Shown one piece after another: positions 1-7,721 of a stretch of 14,115 bases of DNA (its first letter is position 1; each line of letters starts with the position of its first letter). This DNA comes from CAYXVF01 sp964468125. GTDB taxonomy: Bacteria > Myxococcota > XYA12-FULL-58-9 > CAYXVF01. The translations under genes and the position numbers were made by a program. Location: NCBI GenBank assembly GCA_964468125.1, contig CAYXVF010000134.1, forward strand, positions 1 through 14,115, given 5' to 3'. Under the pieces are notes generated by a model that ran no database searches, was not told where the DNA came from, and worked only from the letters and a program-made list of their open reading frames with translations.

Positions 1-1205
1 GCGCTCATGTCGTAGACGACACAGTCGCCAAAGTCGTCCTCGTCGTTCTCGGCGGTGAGGAGCGAAGTCATGAGTGTGCGTTCGTCGACGCGGGTGCTGT
101 ACCAGTGCAGCGCGCCGGCGATTCCGTCATCGACAAATTTGCAGTCGTTGAAGTCTGGGAAGGAACATGACACCCGGCGAGTATTTCCGGGGGTGTACTG
201 CCAGTCCCAGAGATCGTCGACCGTCTCGAACGGTGTCTCAGGTTGCTTCATCAAGTCGGTGAAGACGCGCCCCGTCTCAGGATCCACTAGGAGCGTGGAG
301 GCGTCTGCATAACCGTCGATCGCGTCGTCGAGCACAACCGACCAATTGGGATCAAAGCCGCTGTCCTCTGGCCGAATACGCAGCACGCAGGCCGGCGGAG
401 CCGTATCGAGATTCGCGTGATTGAAAGTGCCGAACCCGGCGTCTCCAACGACGTAGAAGGTTCCGTTTTCGTCGACTGAGTTCTGGGCGAGGGTCGACAT
501 CGAAACGGCGCAACGAGTATCACGATGCACCGCGACGAGCTCTTCGCGAGACAGCGAGAACTCGGCGACTACGACCTCCATGTGCGCTTCGAGCGCATCC
601 CAGTCCACGAATGAAATCGGCATGAATACGCGGTCATCGCTTCGCACGAGCCCGTGAAAAGCCACCGGGAGCTCGGTAAAGTCGAGACCCGGGATGGCAA
701 TCCGTCCCTTCAGCGCCATTGCGGAGGGATCCCACAGCAAGATCTCATTGTTGCCGTCGTTGGCGTACCAGGCCGTGTCGTCATCAACGTAGAGGAACGA
801 TTCGTTCCAAAACGTGTCGAGGGCCTCGTTGGCCAGACTCAACACCGGGCCGGGCTGCGGCCTGCCAGTCTCATCGATGTCCCAACGTGTCATGCGCTTG
901 GTCTCGTCCTCCGAAACGTACAGCGCGCCATTGTACGCCTGGACCGCCGCGTAGCCACTGATTTCGATCGCCTGGTCGAGAGCGATGCCCTCGCCGGGCT
1001 CATCGAGTCCTCGAAAAACGTTGACGTAGACGGTGCGCCCGTCAGGCGTGTTGATGTTGTGCTGCACCGCGTACAGCGGCCCGTCGTAGGCGTCGGCATC
1101 ACCGCCGCTACCTCCGTCATCCCCGCATCCAGTCCCTACGGCGGCGACCGTGAGGCCAACCACCAAGGACGCCGCCACTCTGATTCTTCTTTCGTTGGTT
1201 TTCAT
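1..1205 (-). CDS. Secreted lipoprotein, MxcI-like, partner of TonB receptor (3' end outside window)
   Basis: The reading frame is open for 401 codons from the ATG at 1205 to the window edge, so the C-terminus is missing. The N-terminus is basic (MKTNERRIR), then a hydrophobic stretch, then VGTGC with Cys27 followed by GDDGGSGGD. This looks like a lipoprotein signal with a Gly/Asp-rich tether, although Gly at -3 is not the classic lipobox residue. The body has many short stretches such as GALYVSEDE, TAWYANDGNNEILLW and NGTFYVVGDAG, suggesting a beta-propeller-like fold. Purine-rich AGAGAGGAAUG-type sequence precedes the ATG. It starts 28 bp after the TonB receptor stop, on the same strand, so the two are probably cotranscribed. 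In myxobacteria a lipoprotein of this style (MxcI) accompanies the siderophore receptor MxcH. I infer a surface substrate-binding or accessory role in uptake; the MxcI match is from memory of the family, not a search. Confidence 0.8.
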   Translation of the reverse strand, partial: MKTNERRIRVAASLVVGLTVAAVGTGCGDDGGSGGDADAYDGPLYAVQHNINTPDGRTVYVNVFRGLDEPGEGIALDQAIEISGYAAVQAYNGALYVSEDETKRMTRWDIDETGRPQPGPVLSLANEALDTFWNESFLYVDDDTAWYANDGNNEILLWDPSAMALKGRIAIPGLDFTELPVAFHGLVRSDDRVFMPISFVDWDALEAHMEVVVAEFSLSREELVAVHRDTRCAVSMSTLAQNSVDENGTFYVVGDAGFGTFNHANLDTAPPACVLRIRPEDSGFDPNWSVVLDDAIDGYADASTLLVDPETGRVFTDLMKQPETPFETVDDLWDWQYTPGNTRRVSCSFPDFNDCKFVDDGIAGALHWYSTRVDERTLMTSLLTAENDEDDFGDCVVYDMS

Positions 1206-1233
1206 CTCTCTCATTCCTCTCTTTTCTGGAGTC

Positions 1234-3462
1234 TCAAAACTCCGCTGTTGTTTTGAAGTAGAAGGCTCTTCCTGGGCGTTGGACGCCAAAGAAGTCGAAG
1301 GCCGGTTGATCGGTGATGTTCTGCACCTCGGCGGTGAACGAGAGGGCGGCGGGGTCGCTGTAAACGAGGTACGTCAGCGCGAGCGAGTGCACGAGTTGCG
1401 AGGGCACGGTCTGCTTGAACTCGCGAAGGCCAACGCTCTCCCAGCCGCGGAAGAACTCATGCACGTAGCGGGTGTTCCAGGCGAGCGCGAGCTCGTCGCT
1501 GTCAGCCGCGATATCGCGAAGCTGTGCGCGCGCCGCGCCGTTGGCGAACAGGTAGGGGCGGTTCGGGATCCGATCGCCCTCGAAGTCACCGAAGGTGCCT
1601 TCGCTCGAGGTATTGCGAAAATCGAGGTAGGTGACATTGCCGTCGAGCGAAACGTACTCGCCGGGCGAGGTCCAGCCGAGCGCACCCTCAACGCCCAAGG
1701 ACCGCGCACCGAACACGTTTTGATATGAGAACACACGATCGTTGCCGAGCAGCACGATGAGCTGGTCGGCTTCGCGCAAGAAGCCATTGACGTCGGCTCG
1801 CCACCAACCGGCAATCGTCTTGCGCGCGTCGAGGGTCAATCCGAGATTGACGTTGTGGCTCACCTCCGGCTCGAGCTCGAGGTTGTCAATGACGAGCACG
1901 CCGTCGCCGAAGATTTCGTCAGGCCGGGGCAAACGCGTGGCCCACTCGTACGACCCCTTGGCGTAGAGCCACTCGACAAGGCGATAGCGAAGCGCGTTGC
2001 CGGCACCGAACCGATGCGTGTCACGGTCGCGGTCGCGGAAGATGCCGCCCGGCAGCGGTTCCTCGGAGCGCGCGAGCTGCAGGTAGTCCTTGACGAAGAC
2101 GATGTTCTCGAGGCGATCGTCCAAGAGATCGAGCTCGTACTCGAGGCCGCTCACCATGGTCAGCAGGTCGCGCTGGGCGGTGAGTGGGTCGCGCGAGGAG
2201 GGGTTGGCCTGCCGGCGCTCGTCGCCGGTGCGCATAGTATACGTCGGCGAGATGGACAGATTCATCGTGTGCCGCGGGTGCAGCTCCCAGCCCAGGTTCA
2301 CCCGCGCGTAGGCGTTGTGTTCCCAAAGAATCTGGTCGCGCGGGCGTGATTCGATCTCACCAGGTTGCCGGCGCTCGCGAACGCACTCGCCAAACCAGTC
2401 GTAGACGCACTCGCCAACATCGAGGAACTCGGTGGCGGTGTAAGCATAGCCGGCGACCGCTTCGACGCTGAGGCGATCGGCAAAGATCTTTTCGTATCGA
2501 AGCGTCGCTCCGGTCGCGAGCTCGCCAAATACGACCTCGCCATAGGGCACGGTCATCACGACGTTGTTCTGCAGCTCTCGGTCGTAGTCCGTGAAAAACG
2601 CACTCAGCAGCAGCCGCTCCGCCCACGGTTGCTCGACGAAGCCGACTTCGACGTTGGCACCTGCGGCGCGATAGGCGTCGTGAAACCGGTCGACGCGCGC
2701 CGGCGACAGGCGGCCTCGCTCGTCCGGTACTTCGACGTCGATGGGGTAATCGTTGTCGGCGTAGTCGAAGAATCCGCCGATGCGAGCGACGAAGCCGCTA
2801 GGCTCGTGATGGTGCTGGGCTCCAAGAGTGAGTCGGTGCGTGCCGAACGAACCCGCTTGATACGACGCCGACGACCGGGTTTCCTCAATGTCGTCGTCCG
2901 TCGCGAGGTTGACAGCGCCACCGAGGGCGTCGGCCCCAAATCGTATTGGCACGACACCGCGGTAGATCTCCACCCGATCGACCAGGTTGACTGGCACGTT
3001 GGCGATGCCGAAGGGATATCCGGAGAACTCCAGGGGAATACCGTCGAGGAAAAAGCGGATCTGATCGTCGGTGAGGCCGTTCAAGGAGAAGCGCGTGGTA
3101 GAGCCAAGTCCGCCGCCACGACGCACCCCGACGCCTTGCGTGCGCGCGAGCACTTCGCCCAGGTCCGCGGTCTGACGCTGCGCCTCGCCGGTGTCTACCA
3201 CGTGCACCGCCTCGGCGGATTGGCGCAGCCGCTGCGCTTCGGAGTGACCTCGAACGCTGATGACTTCGATCGTCTCGAGGTCCCCCGCACGCGTCACCTC
3301 GATGTGCGGCTCCGAGGTCACGCGCGCGGCGCCTTCGCCCGCGTGGGGTGCGGTATTCTCGCCGGGAGGTGGAGCAGCAACCGGTTGAGCGCGAGCCAGC
3401 CCGACCGTGCACACGCAAGCACCGTGGAGCAGCGCCAAAAACAGTCGGCGATTGGCCACCAT
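1234..3462 (-). CDS. TonB-dependent outer-membrane receptor
   Basis: A 742-residue protein, typical length for a TonB-dependent receptor. Residues 1-25 form a signal peptide ending ARA before QPV. Residues 62-70 (LETIEVISV) resemble a TonB box. The plug domain spans about 72-190 and includes FFLDGIPLEF, VDRVEIYRG and GADALGGAVNL, all hallmark plug motifs. The remaining roughly 550 residues alternate aromatic and polar residues as in a 22-strand barrel, and the chain ends in YFKTTAEF with a C-terminal Phe, the usual outer-membrane assembly signal. It would import a siderophore, cobalamin or similar ligand using TonB energy. The downstream lipoprotein suggests an MxcH-like siderophore role, but the ligand cannot be read from sequence. 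The ATG at 3462 has only weak Shine-Dalgarno sequence (GAGAUGAAUGG). Long open frames on the opposite strand here are GC-driven shadows. Confidence 0.95.
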   Translation of the reverse strand: MVANRRLFLALLHGACVCTVGLARAQPVAAPPPGENTAPHAGEGAARVTSEPHIEVTRAGDLETIEVISVRGHSEAQRLRQSAEAVHVVDTGEAQRQTADLGEVLARTQGVGVRRGGGLGSTTRFSLNGLTDDQIRFFLDGIPLEFSGYPFGIANVPVNLVDRVEIYRGVVPIRFGADALGGAVNLATDDDIEETRSSASYQAGSFGTHRLTLGAQHHHEPSGFVARIGGFFDYADNDYPIDVEVPDERGRLSPARVDRFHDAYRAAGANVEVGFVEQPWAERLLLSAFFTDYDRELQNNVVMTVPYGEVVFGELATGATLRYEKIFADRLSVEAVAGYAYTATEFLDVGECVYDWFGECVRERRQPGEIESRPRDQILWEHNAYARVNLGWELHPRHTMNLSISPTYTMRTGDERRQANPSSRDPLTAQRDLLTMVSGLEYELDLLDDRLENIVFVKDYLQLARSEEPLPGGIFRDRDRDTHRFGAGNALRYRLVEWLYAKGSYEWATRLPRPDEIFGDGVLVIDNLELEPEVSHNVNLGLTLDARKTIAGWWRADVNGFLREADQLIVLLGNDRVFSYQNVFGARSLGVEGALGWTSPGEYVSLDGNVTYLDFRNTSSEGTFGDFEGDRIPNRPYLFANGAARAQLRDIAADSDELALAWNTRYVHEFFRGWESVGLREFKQTVPSQLVHSLALTYLVYSDPAALSFTAEVQNITDQPAFDFFGVQRPGRAFYFKTTAEF

Positions 3463-3533
3463 CCATTCATCTCGCAGCGTGACGAACGGTCGGTTCTCGA
3501 CTGAAGCCTGTCGCCATTGATCCGATTCCGCGA

Positions 3534-3565
3534 CCCGCGAGCCAACAGGGGGACCGGCTCGCGGG
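3534..3565 (-). promoter_or_regulatory. Stable hairpin in TonB-receptor leader
   Basis: CCCGCGAGCC (3534-3543) and GGCTCGCGGG (3556-3565) form a perfect 10-bp stem around a 12-nt loop, about 70 bp before the receptor start. There is no T-run on either strand, so it is not a standard intrinsic terminator. It could be a leader hairpin or an operator. The function is unknown. Confidence 0.4.
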
Positions 3566-3636
3566 GCTCCTACGGGTTGAATGACTCGGGCGCCCTCGGC
3601 CTACATTCAGGACAGTAAGCTTGCGTTCTCTCTTTT

Positions 3637-3651
3637 TGCGAAGAATTCGCA
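3637..3651 (-). promoter_or_regulatory. Inverted repeat upstream of TonB receptor, candidate operator
   Basis: TGCGAA-GAA-TTCGCA is a perfect 6-bp inverted repeat with a 3-bp centre, in the most AT-rich part of the intergenic region and about 175 bp upstream of the receptor ATG. On the minus strand it is preceded by TGAAAATCAATGCGAATG, which is AT-rich and only weakly like half a Fur box. Iron control would be expected for a siderophore receptor but is not shown by this site. Confidence 0.3.
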
Positions 3652-3966
3652 TTCGCATTGATTTTCACGACGGTCTCAACATGTCAATGTGAAATCTGAT
3701 GCGTCCGTAGCTTGATGTGAGGTCGCTCACCGCTCGAACACGGCCTGCATCGATTCAGTCTCGTCGTCAGACCCCGGATGGAGTCGCGGTCGATCGGGCT
3801 ATTTCGTGAAGGAGCTCCTGGAGCACGTCGAAGTGCCGGGGCCCGGGAACGAGGAGCTGCGCGTTGCTTCGCATCAGCCAGACTCGCACGTGCCCGGTGG
3901 AGGTGTCGATCGGCATGGGTGAGCGAAACACCCGCGGATGGGTCATCGAGCGGAGAAAACCCAAGA

Positions 3967-4021
3967 CCTTCTCCGCCACGAGCGCACGCGCGACGTCTGG
4001 ATCGAGCGTGAGGGTACTTCG
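3967..4021. repeat. 55-bp direct repeat, left copy, flanking assembly gap
   Basis: Positions 3967-4021 are identical over 55 bp to 4122-4176 and end exactly at the first N. Identical contig ends of this length are the pattern expected from k-mer overlaps in de Bruijn graph assembly. Confidence 0.9.
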
Positions 4022-4121
4022 NNNNNNNNNNNNNNNNNNNNNNNNNNNNNNNNNNNNNNNNNNNNNNNNNNNNNNNNNNNNNNNNNNNNNNNNNNNNNNN
4101 NNNNNNNNNNNNNNNNNNNNN
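4022..4121. other. 100-N assembly gap, probably artificial
   Basis: Exactly 100 N, the conventional size for a gap of unknown length. Because both contig ends share 55 identical bases, the most economical reading is that the contigs overlap and no sequence is missing. The alternative is that the 55-mer occurs twice in the sample and the true sequence between copies is lost. Confidence 0.95.
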
Positions 4122-4176
4122 CCTTCTCCGCCACGAGCGCACGCGCGACGTCTGGATCGAGCGTGAGGGTACTTCG
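4122..4176. repeat. 55-bp direct repeat, right copy, flanking assembly gap
   Basis: Exact copy of 3967-4021, starting at the first base after the N run. On the minus strand it encodes residues 2-19 of the VapB-like start. Confidence 0.9.
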
Positions 4177-4181
4177 CATTT

Positions 4182-4197
4182 CGACATCATGATGTCG
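4182..4197. promoter_or_regulatory. Perfect 16-bp palindrome, candidate VapB operator
   Basis: CGACATCATGATGTCG is its own reverse complement. It ends 2 bp before the VapB-like ATG on the minus strand, so it covers the usual ribosome-binding position. Antitoxins of the ribbon-helix-helix class commonly bind palindromes at this place to repress their own operon, so this is a reasonable operator. The assignment rests on position and symmetry only. Confidence 0.45.
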
Positions 4198-4236
4198 GTC
4201 GCTCTCCCTACGCCCTGAGGCGTACAACGCGTCGAC

Positions 4237-4506
4237 GTGGTGTCGACCGAGGACATGCTCGAGGCGACGGGGCACGCATTGCGCGACGCTCAAATCCTGA
4301 CCATGGCGGCGGCGCCCGCAGACCATCGCCTGCGGGATATCTCGGAGCACGAGGTAAAGAAGGCGGCTGCTCCAGACACTTTGGTCCTCGAGCAGACGCC
4401 GGACATTTTAAAGGCCCACGAGGGCACCCTTTTCGTGCGCAACGGTAAGGACCTTCACCTCGCGATGACGTCAAAGCGCGAAATGGCGGCGAAGATCATA
4501 GAGTGA
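4237..4506 (+). CDS. Small hypothetical protein
   Basis: An 89-codon frame from a GTG at 4237, with an in-frame stop just upstream at 4216. An ATG at 4255 behind CGAGGAC is an alternative start. I do not recognise the product. The second half looks like a folded soluble domain (TPDILKAHEGTLFVRNGKD, then LHLAMTSKREMAAKIIE), and codon use is ordinary for the window. There is no signal peptide or membrane segment. It ends 88 bp before the M74 peptidase gene on the same strand, so cotranscription is possible. It could also be a fragment of a longer gene, given the decayed VapBC remnant just upstream. Confidence 0.4.
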   Translation: MVSTEDMLEATGHALRDAQILTMAAAPADHRLRDISEHEVKKAAAPDTLVLEQTPDILKAHEGTLFVRNGKDLHLAMTSKREMAAKIIE

Positions 4507-4594
4507 GCAGGCGACCAGCGCTTGGACTGAGAGAGACTTAACCGCACCTGCCGATTCGGAGTAAGAACGAACAGAGCCTTGGAGAGATGCGAGC

Positions 4595-6862
4595 GTGCAC
4601 GACCTTCAGCAACTGAGCCGCGGTTTCGAGCGGAACCGAGAGCTTCTCGAATTCTTGGAGTCGGGAGCGCGCGAGAGCGCCACGAGCTTCGCCGTAAACG
4701 GCGCTCTAGTCGCGCGTGAAGACGTTCTCGAGCGCTTACGCTCCGCGCCGGACGCAACGATCGCCGACACCTTTGAGCTCACCGTGCCGGAGCCCGCGGC
4801 GCCGAGCGCAGCCGATCTCGCGCGTCTGCCCATCGACAGAGCGTTCGCTGCTCCCACGAAGTGGGGTCTCGACCTTCGCTCTGGAAACTTCCGGGCGCCG
4901 AGCATTCTGACCCAAGGTCGCGTAAACGGTCAGACGCCTGAGGCGGAGTCCGCAGCGCCGCCCGTGCCTGCCCCCACCCCTCTCGAGCCACCGCCTCACG
5001 GATACTACCCAACCGTCGAGCGCGACCGGTTTGGGAGCGAACGAATCGCTGCGCTCCAACGCCTGATCAACGCCGCGGGTTACCCCGAGGGGAGCGATGC
5101 CGCGCCGTTGGTCGACGACGGCGATGGAGGTCGGTTGACGGCGGCGGGCATCGATTGGCTCGTCGCCGCGGCAGACGCCTCGGTCGATGACCCGAGCGAA
5201 CCCGCGTTCTGGCAGAGCGTTCACGCCTATGCGCACGGATTGGAGGGCGAGACCGGTGACGCAGCGCGTGCAGCGCTCGCCGACGCGTTTGAACGAGCGC
5301 GCACCGTCGAACCGCCGCCCGCCGGCTATCCGACCGTCCGAGCCAACGCGCGCGACAGTGAGCGGCTGCAGGCGCTTCAGCGGGTGATTAACGCCGCCGG
5401 TTACGCCGAGCTCACCGAGGCAGAAGCGCTCGACACCGACGGCGACGGGGGGCCGCTCACTCGTGGGGGGACGGAGTGGCTGGCGCAGACCGCACGCGCC
5501 CCGGGGGCAGACCCGAACACTCCTGAATTTTGGAACGCTGTGCACACCTACGCCGCTCGCCTCGACGGCGAGCGAGGAGACACGTTGCGAGCTGCGCTGT
5601 CCGACGCGATCGGGGACTCTGTGCGTCTCGAGTCGCGCATCGAGCAAGGTCCCGTTCCCGCTGGCGCGGCAGGTGAGGGTCCTTCGGCAGAAGCGTCCGT
5701 GCAATCGGAAGACGTTCGATCGGCCGAAACAGATGGGGCCGCTCAGCTGCCCACGGTCGCCGCCGACGTGCGCAACGACCCCCGGATGGAGCGCCTGCAG
5801 GAGATCATCAACGCCGCGGGCTACTCCCGAACCACGGGACGCGCCGCCTTGGTGATCGACGGCACGGGCGGACCGAATACGACGGCGGGAATCGAGTGGT
5901 TGGCCGAGCAGGCGGATGCGACAACCGACGACCCCAACGACCCGGGCTTCTGGGCGGCGGTGAACGGCTACGCGGAGCGCATCGATGGGGACTCGGCCGA
6001 GGGCTATCGCCAGGCGGTCTCCCTCGCCAACGCCTGGGCCAACATGCCGGAAGCGCCGTCGGGCGGCTGGCCGACGGTCCCGGCGAATGCACGAAACTCG
6101 TTTCGATTCGAGAATCTGCAGCGCGTGGTCAACGCAGCAGGCTATGCCGACATTACCGACGCGGCGCCGCTCGAAGACGACGGCCATGGGGGGCCACTGA
6201 GCGCTGCCGGCATCGCCTGGCTCGCCGAGCACACCGGCGCACCGACCGCCGACCCGAACGATCCGCTCTTCTGGGGGCACCTGACCCGTTACGCGGCGAA
6301 CGCCGAAGGGGAGCACGCCCAAGCCCTGCGCGAAGCGGTCGACGCGGCGGCGGCAGCCAGCTGGCGCTTTGATCGAACACGCTACGATCACACTCGGGTC
6401 CAGACGCACCTTCCGTCGGACGACCCCAACATCTCGAGCTACGCCCCGATGGGAACCGGGACGCGCTATCAGTGGGGCACAGAGCGCACGATCGAGATGA
6501 TCCGAGCGGTTGCCGCCGAATACAACCGTCGAACGGGTTACGTGCTGCGAGTGGGCGACATCTCGCAGCGTGGCGGCGGCGACATCCCGGGCCACGCTTC
6601 GCACGAACACGGCAAAAACGTCGACCTCGACATGGCGTTCAACGACGATCGCACCACGATCGAACCCCGACGAGGCAGCGACAACGCCACGTGGCGCAGC
6701 GACGCCTATGACCGCGACGCAACCCGCGTATTGGTGCAGCTACTCCGCGAGGCCTATCCGGGAATCGACATCCTGTTCAACGATCCCGTCCTCGTGCGAG
6801 AGGGACTCGTTCGATCCTTCCCGAATCACGACAACCACCTTCACCTACAAGGCATGTACTGA
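4595..6862 (+). CDS. Four-repeat protein with C-terminal MepA-type (M74) murein endopeptidase domain
   Basis: A 755-residue protein starting at GTG 4595 behind TTGGAGAGATG. The N-terminus (MHDLQQLSRGFERNRELLEF) has no signal peptide or membrane helix. A Pro/Ala-rich linker (about 110-135) leads to four repeats of about 100 residues at roughly 138-238, 243-343, 385-485 and 491-590. Each carries LQ.hINAAGY, then a D.DG.GG.LT.AGI.WL core, then DPN.P.FW...YA. The LQ..INAAGY/DG.GGP.T pattern recalls peptidoglycan-binding domains but the repeat is longer. Residues 600-755 match penicillin-insensitive murein endopeptidase: GHASHEHGKNVDLDM (666-680) supplies His670 and Asp677, and NHDNHLHLQ (744-752) supplies His748 and His750, equivalent to the zinc and catalytic residues of MepA. 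It should cleave peptidoglycan cross-links. How it leaves the cytoplasm is unclear; delivery by an injection machine, phage-type release or an unrecognised signal are all possible. Confidence 0.9.
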   Translation: MHDLQQLSRGFERNRELLEFLESGARESATSFAVNGALVAREDVLERLRSAPDATIADTFELTVPEPAAPSAADLARLPIDRAFAAPTKWGLDLRSGNFRAPSILTQGRVNGQTPEAESAAPPVPAPTPLEPPPHGYYPTVERDRFGSERIAALQRLINAAGYPEGSDAAPLVDDGDGGRLTAAGIDWLVAAADASVDDPSEPAFWQSVHAYAHGLEGETGDAARAALADAFERARTVEPPPAGYPTVRANARDSERLQALQRVINAAGYAELTEAEALDTDGDGGPLTRGGTEWLAQTARAPGADPNTPEFWNAVHTYAARLDGERGDTLRAALSDAIGDSVRLESRIEQGPVPAGAAGEGPSAEASVQSEDVRSAETDGAAQLPTVAADVRNDPRMERLQEIINAAGYSRTTGRAALVIDGTGGPNTTAGIEWLAEQADATTDDPNDPGFWAAVNGYAERIDGDSAEGYRQAVSLANAWANMPEAPSGGWPTVPANARNSFRFENLQRVVNAAGYADITDAAPLEDDGHGGPLSAAGIAWLAEHTGAPTADPNDPLFWGHLTRYAANAEGEHAQALREAVDAAAAASWRFDRTRYDHTRVQTHLPSDDPNISSYAPMGTGTRYQWGTERTIEMIRAVAAEYNRRTGYVLRVGDISQRGGGDIPGHASHEHGKNVDLDMAFNDDRTTIEPRRGSDNATWRSDAYDRDATRVLVQLLREAYPGIDILFNDPVLVREGLVRSFPNHDNHLHLQGMY

Positions 6863-6944
6863 CGCGCATCGACACGAGTCGCGCGCCGACAGAGACGGTC
6901 TAATGGCTCAGTGAAGGAATTCCTGACTCGGGCCGTCTGTTTGG

Positions 6945-7208
6945 AAACTCGGTGTTGAGGTCGCGCGCGAGATCGAGGCTTCGGGCGGCGAGATCAACGC
7001 TTGGACCTCGTTTGATCAAACCGTCTACCACACGGTGTCTGCCGTGGAGGAGTTCGACTTGAGCCTCAACATTCTGAGCGACGTCGTCCGTGAGCCTGCG
7101 TTCGACCCAGCCGAGCTTGCACGCGAGGTCGAGGTCATCGTCGAGGAGATTCACCGAGCCTCCTCGGATTCGCCATCCCGTCGCCTCAGCCGCTCGTTCT
7201 TCGAGACC
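6945..7208 (+). pseudogene. Internal fragment of M16 (insulinase/pitrilysin) metallopeptidase
   Basis: The frame reads VAREIEASGGEINAWTSF, then DQTVYHTV, ILSDVVREPAFDPAELAREV and EEIHRASSDSPSRRLSRSFF. This is the segment just after the zinc motif in M16 peptidases (ALGGEINAWTS..TVYHT..., then the VV.EEI.R..DSPSRRL region). The HxxEH zinc motif is absent, since the frame has a stop at 6924 and non-homologous bases upstream. The protein breaks off near 7206, where the lgt remnant begins on the other strand. It is an inactive scrap of about 85 codons. Homology is visible from about 6957; the outer limits are approximate. Confidence 0.75.
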
Positions 7209-7669
7209 TCAAAAAGATGCCAGCGAAGAGCGCCTGAAGCCTCGCCAGGTTAGATAGACTCCAAAAATCCACATCGGTACCGACAGAAGGGCGCCCATGG
7301 TGATGAAGTCCGTACCGAATAGAAAACTCAGGTGCGCATCGGGCTCGCGAAACTGCTCGGCGACGGTTCGAGCGACTCCATAGCCCAGGAAGAACACCCC
7401 CACGAAGAAGCCGGGTGCGACCTTGCCGAACAACGCGCGGCGCAGGATCCAAATCAACGCCAAGAGCAGCAAACCCTCGCCGAAAGCCTCGTACAACTGG
7501 CTGGGATGTCCCGCGCAATGCGCTTCATGATGGCGATACCCACGATGAGTCCCACTACGTAGGCCATTGAGTACCAGCGGATCGCGATCGGTCCGATGTT
7601 GAAGATCACCGGATCGATGTCGGGATAGGACAATGCGGCTGCGAGACTCACCAGTGAGTGATGAGGCAT
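7209..7669 (-). pseudogene. lgt: Prolipoprotein diacylglyceryl transferase with middle deleted
   Basis: The ATG at 7669 lies 8 bp after GGGAG and starts MPHHSLV, then YPDIDPVIFNIGPIAIRWY and SMAYVVGLIVGIAIM, the Lgt N-terminus and first membrane segment. Near 7504-7520 the frame shifts straight into GHPSQLYEAFGEGLLLLALI and later FLGYGVARTVAEQFREPD and ITMGALLSVPM, the Lgt C-terminal third, ending at TGA 7211-7209. Intact Lgt is about 260-300 residues. Here only about 150 remain and the central region with the catalytic His/Arg loop (the Lgt signature) is gone. The enzyme would attach diacylglycerol to lipobox Cys in the inner membrane, but this copy cannot work. Since the window encodes a lipoprotein, a functional lgt must exist elsewhere, or this region is misassembled. 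It lies 52 bp downstream of the sulfatase-family gene on the same strand. Confidence 0.85.
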
Positions 7670-7721
7670 ATTGGGGCTCCCGCGCACTCAGCGAGCAAAA
7701 AGTCGCCGGCGGTCGGTCAAC

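Larger units (their letters stand above)
3767..4179 (-). pseudogene. Collapsed VapBC toxin-antitoxin remnant (VapB start fused to VapC middle)
   Basis: The minus-strand ATG at 4179 begins MRSTLTLDPDVARALVAEK, the ribbon-helix-helix start typical of VapB antitoxins. On the left contig the same codons run without a break into VLGFLRSMTHPRVFRSPMP and LLVPGPRHFDVLQELL, the middle of a PIN-domain VapC toxin. The frame then stops after HEIARSTATPSGV. The DNA-binding start is therefore joined to a toxin that lacks its N-terminal DVN acidic motif and the C-terminal TTDAHLAALA-type acidic motif, so nuclease activity is not expected. With the N run removed (one copy of the 55-bp repeat counted), the fused ORF is about 85 codons. 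The fusion itself lies entirely inside the left contig and does not depend on bridging the gap. Confidence 0.65.

Noticed and set aside
2365..3504. 379-codon plus-strand open frame opposite the TonB receptor
   Set aside because: A shadow of the receptor gene: no motif, and the minus strand encodes an unmistakable plug domain.
3534..3565. Intrinsic terminator
   Set aside because: A strong stem but no T-run on either strand.
3943..4350. Open frames running through the N block
   Set aside because: Translation through N gives undefined residues; frames were judged only after considering the two contig ends separately.
4736..6610. 624-codon open frame on the minus strand opposite the M74 peptidase gene
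   Set aside because: It has no recognisable motifs, is Arg/Val-rich as expected for the complement of a GC-rich gene, and the plus strand carries clear catalytic motifs.
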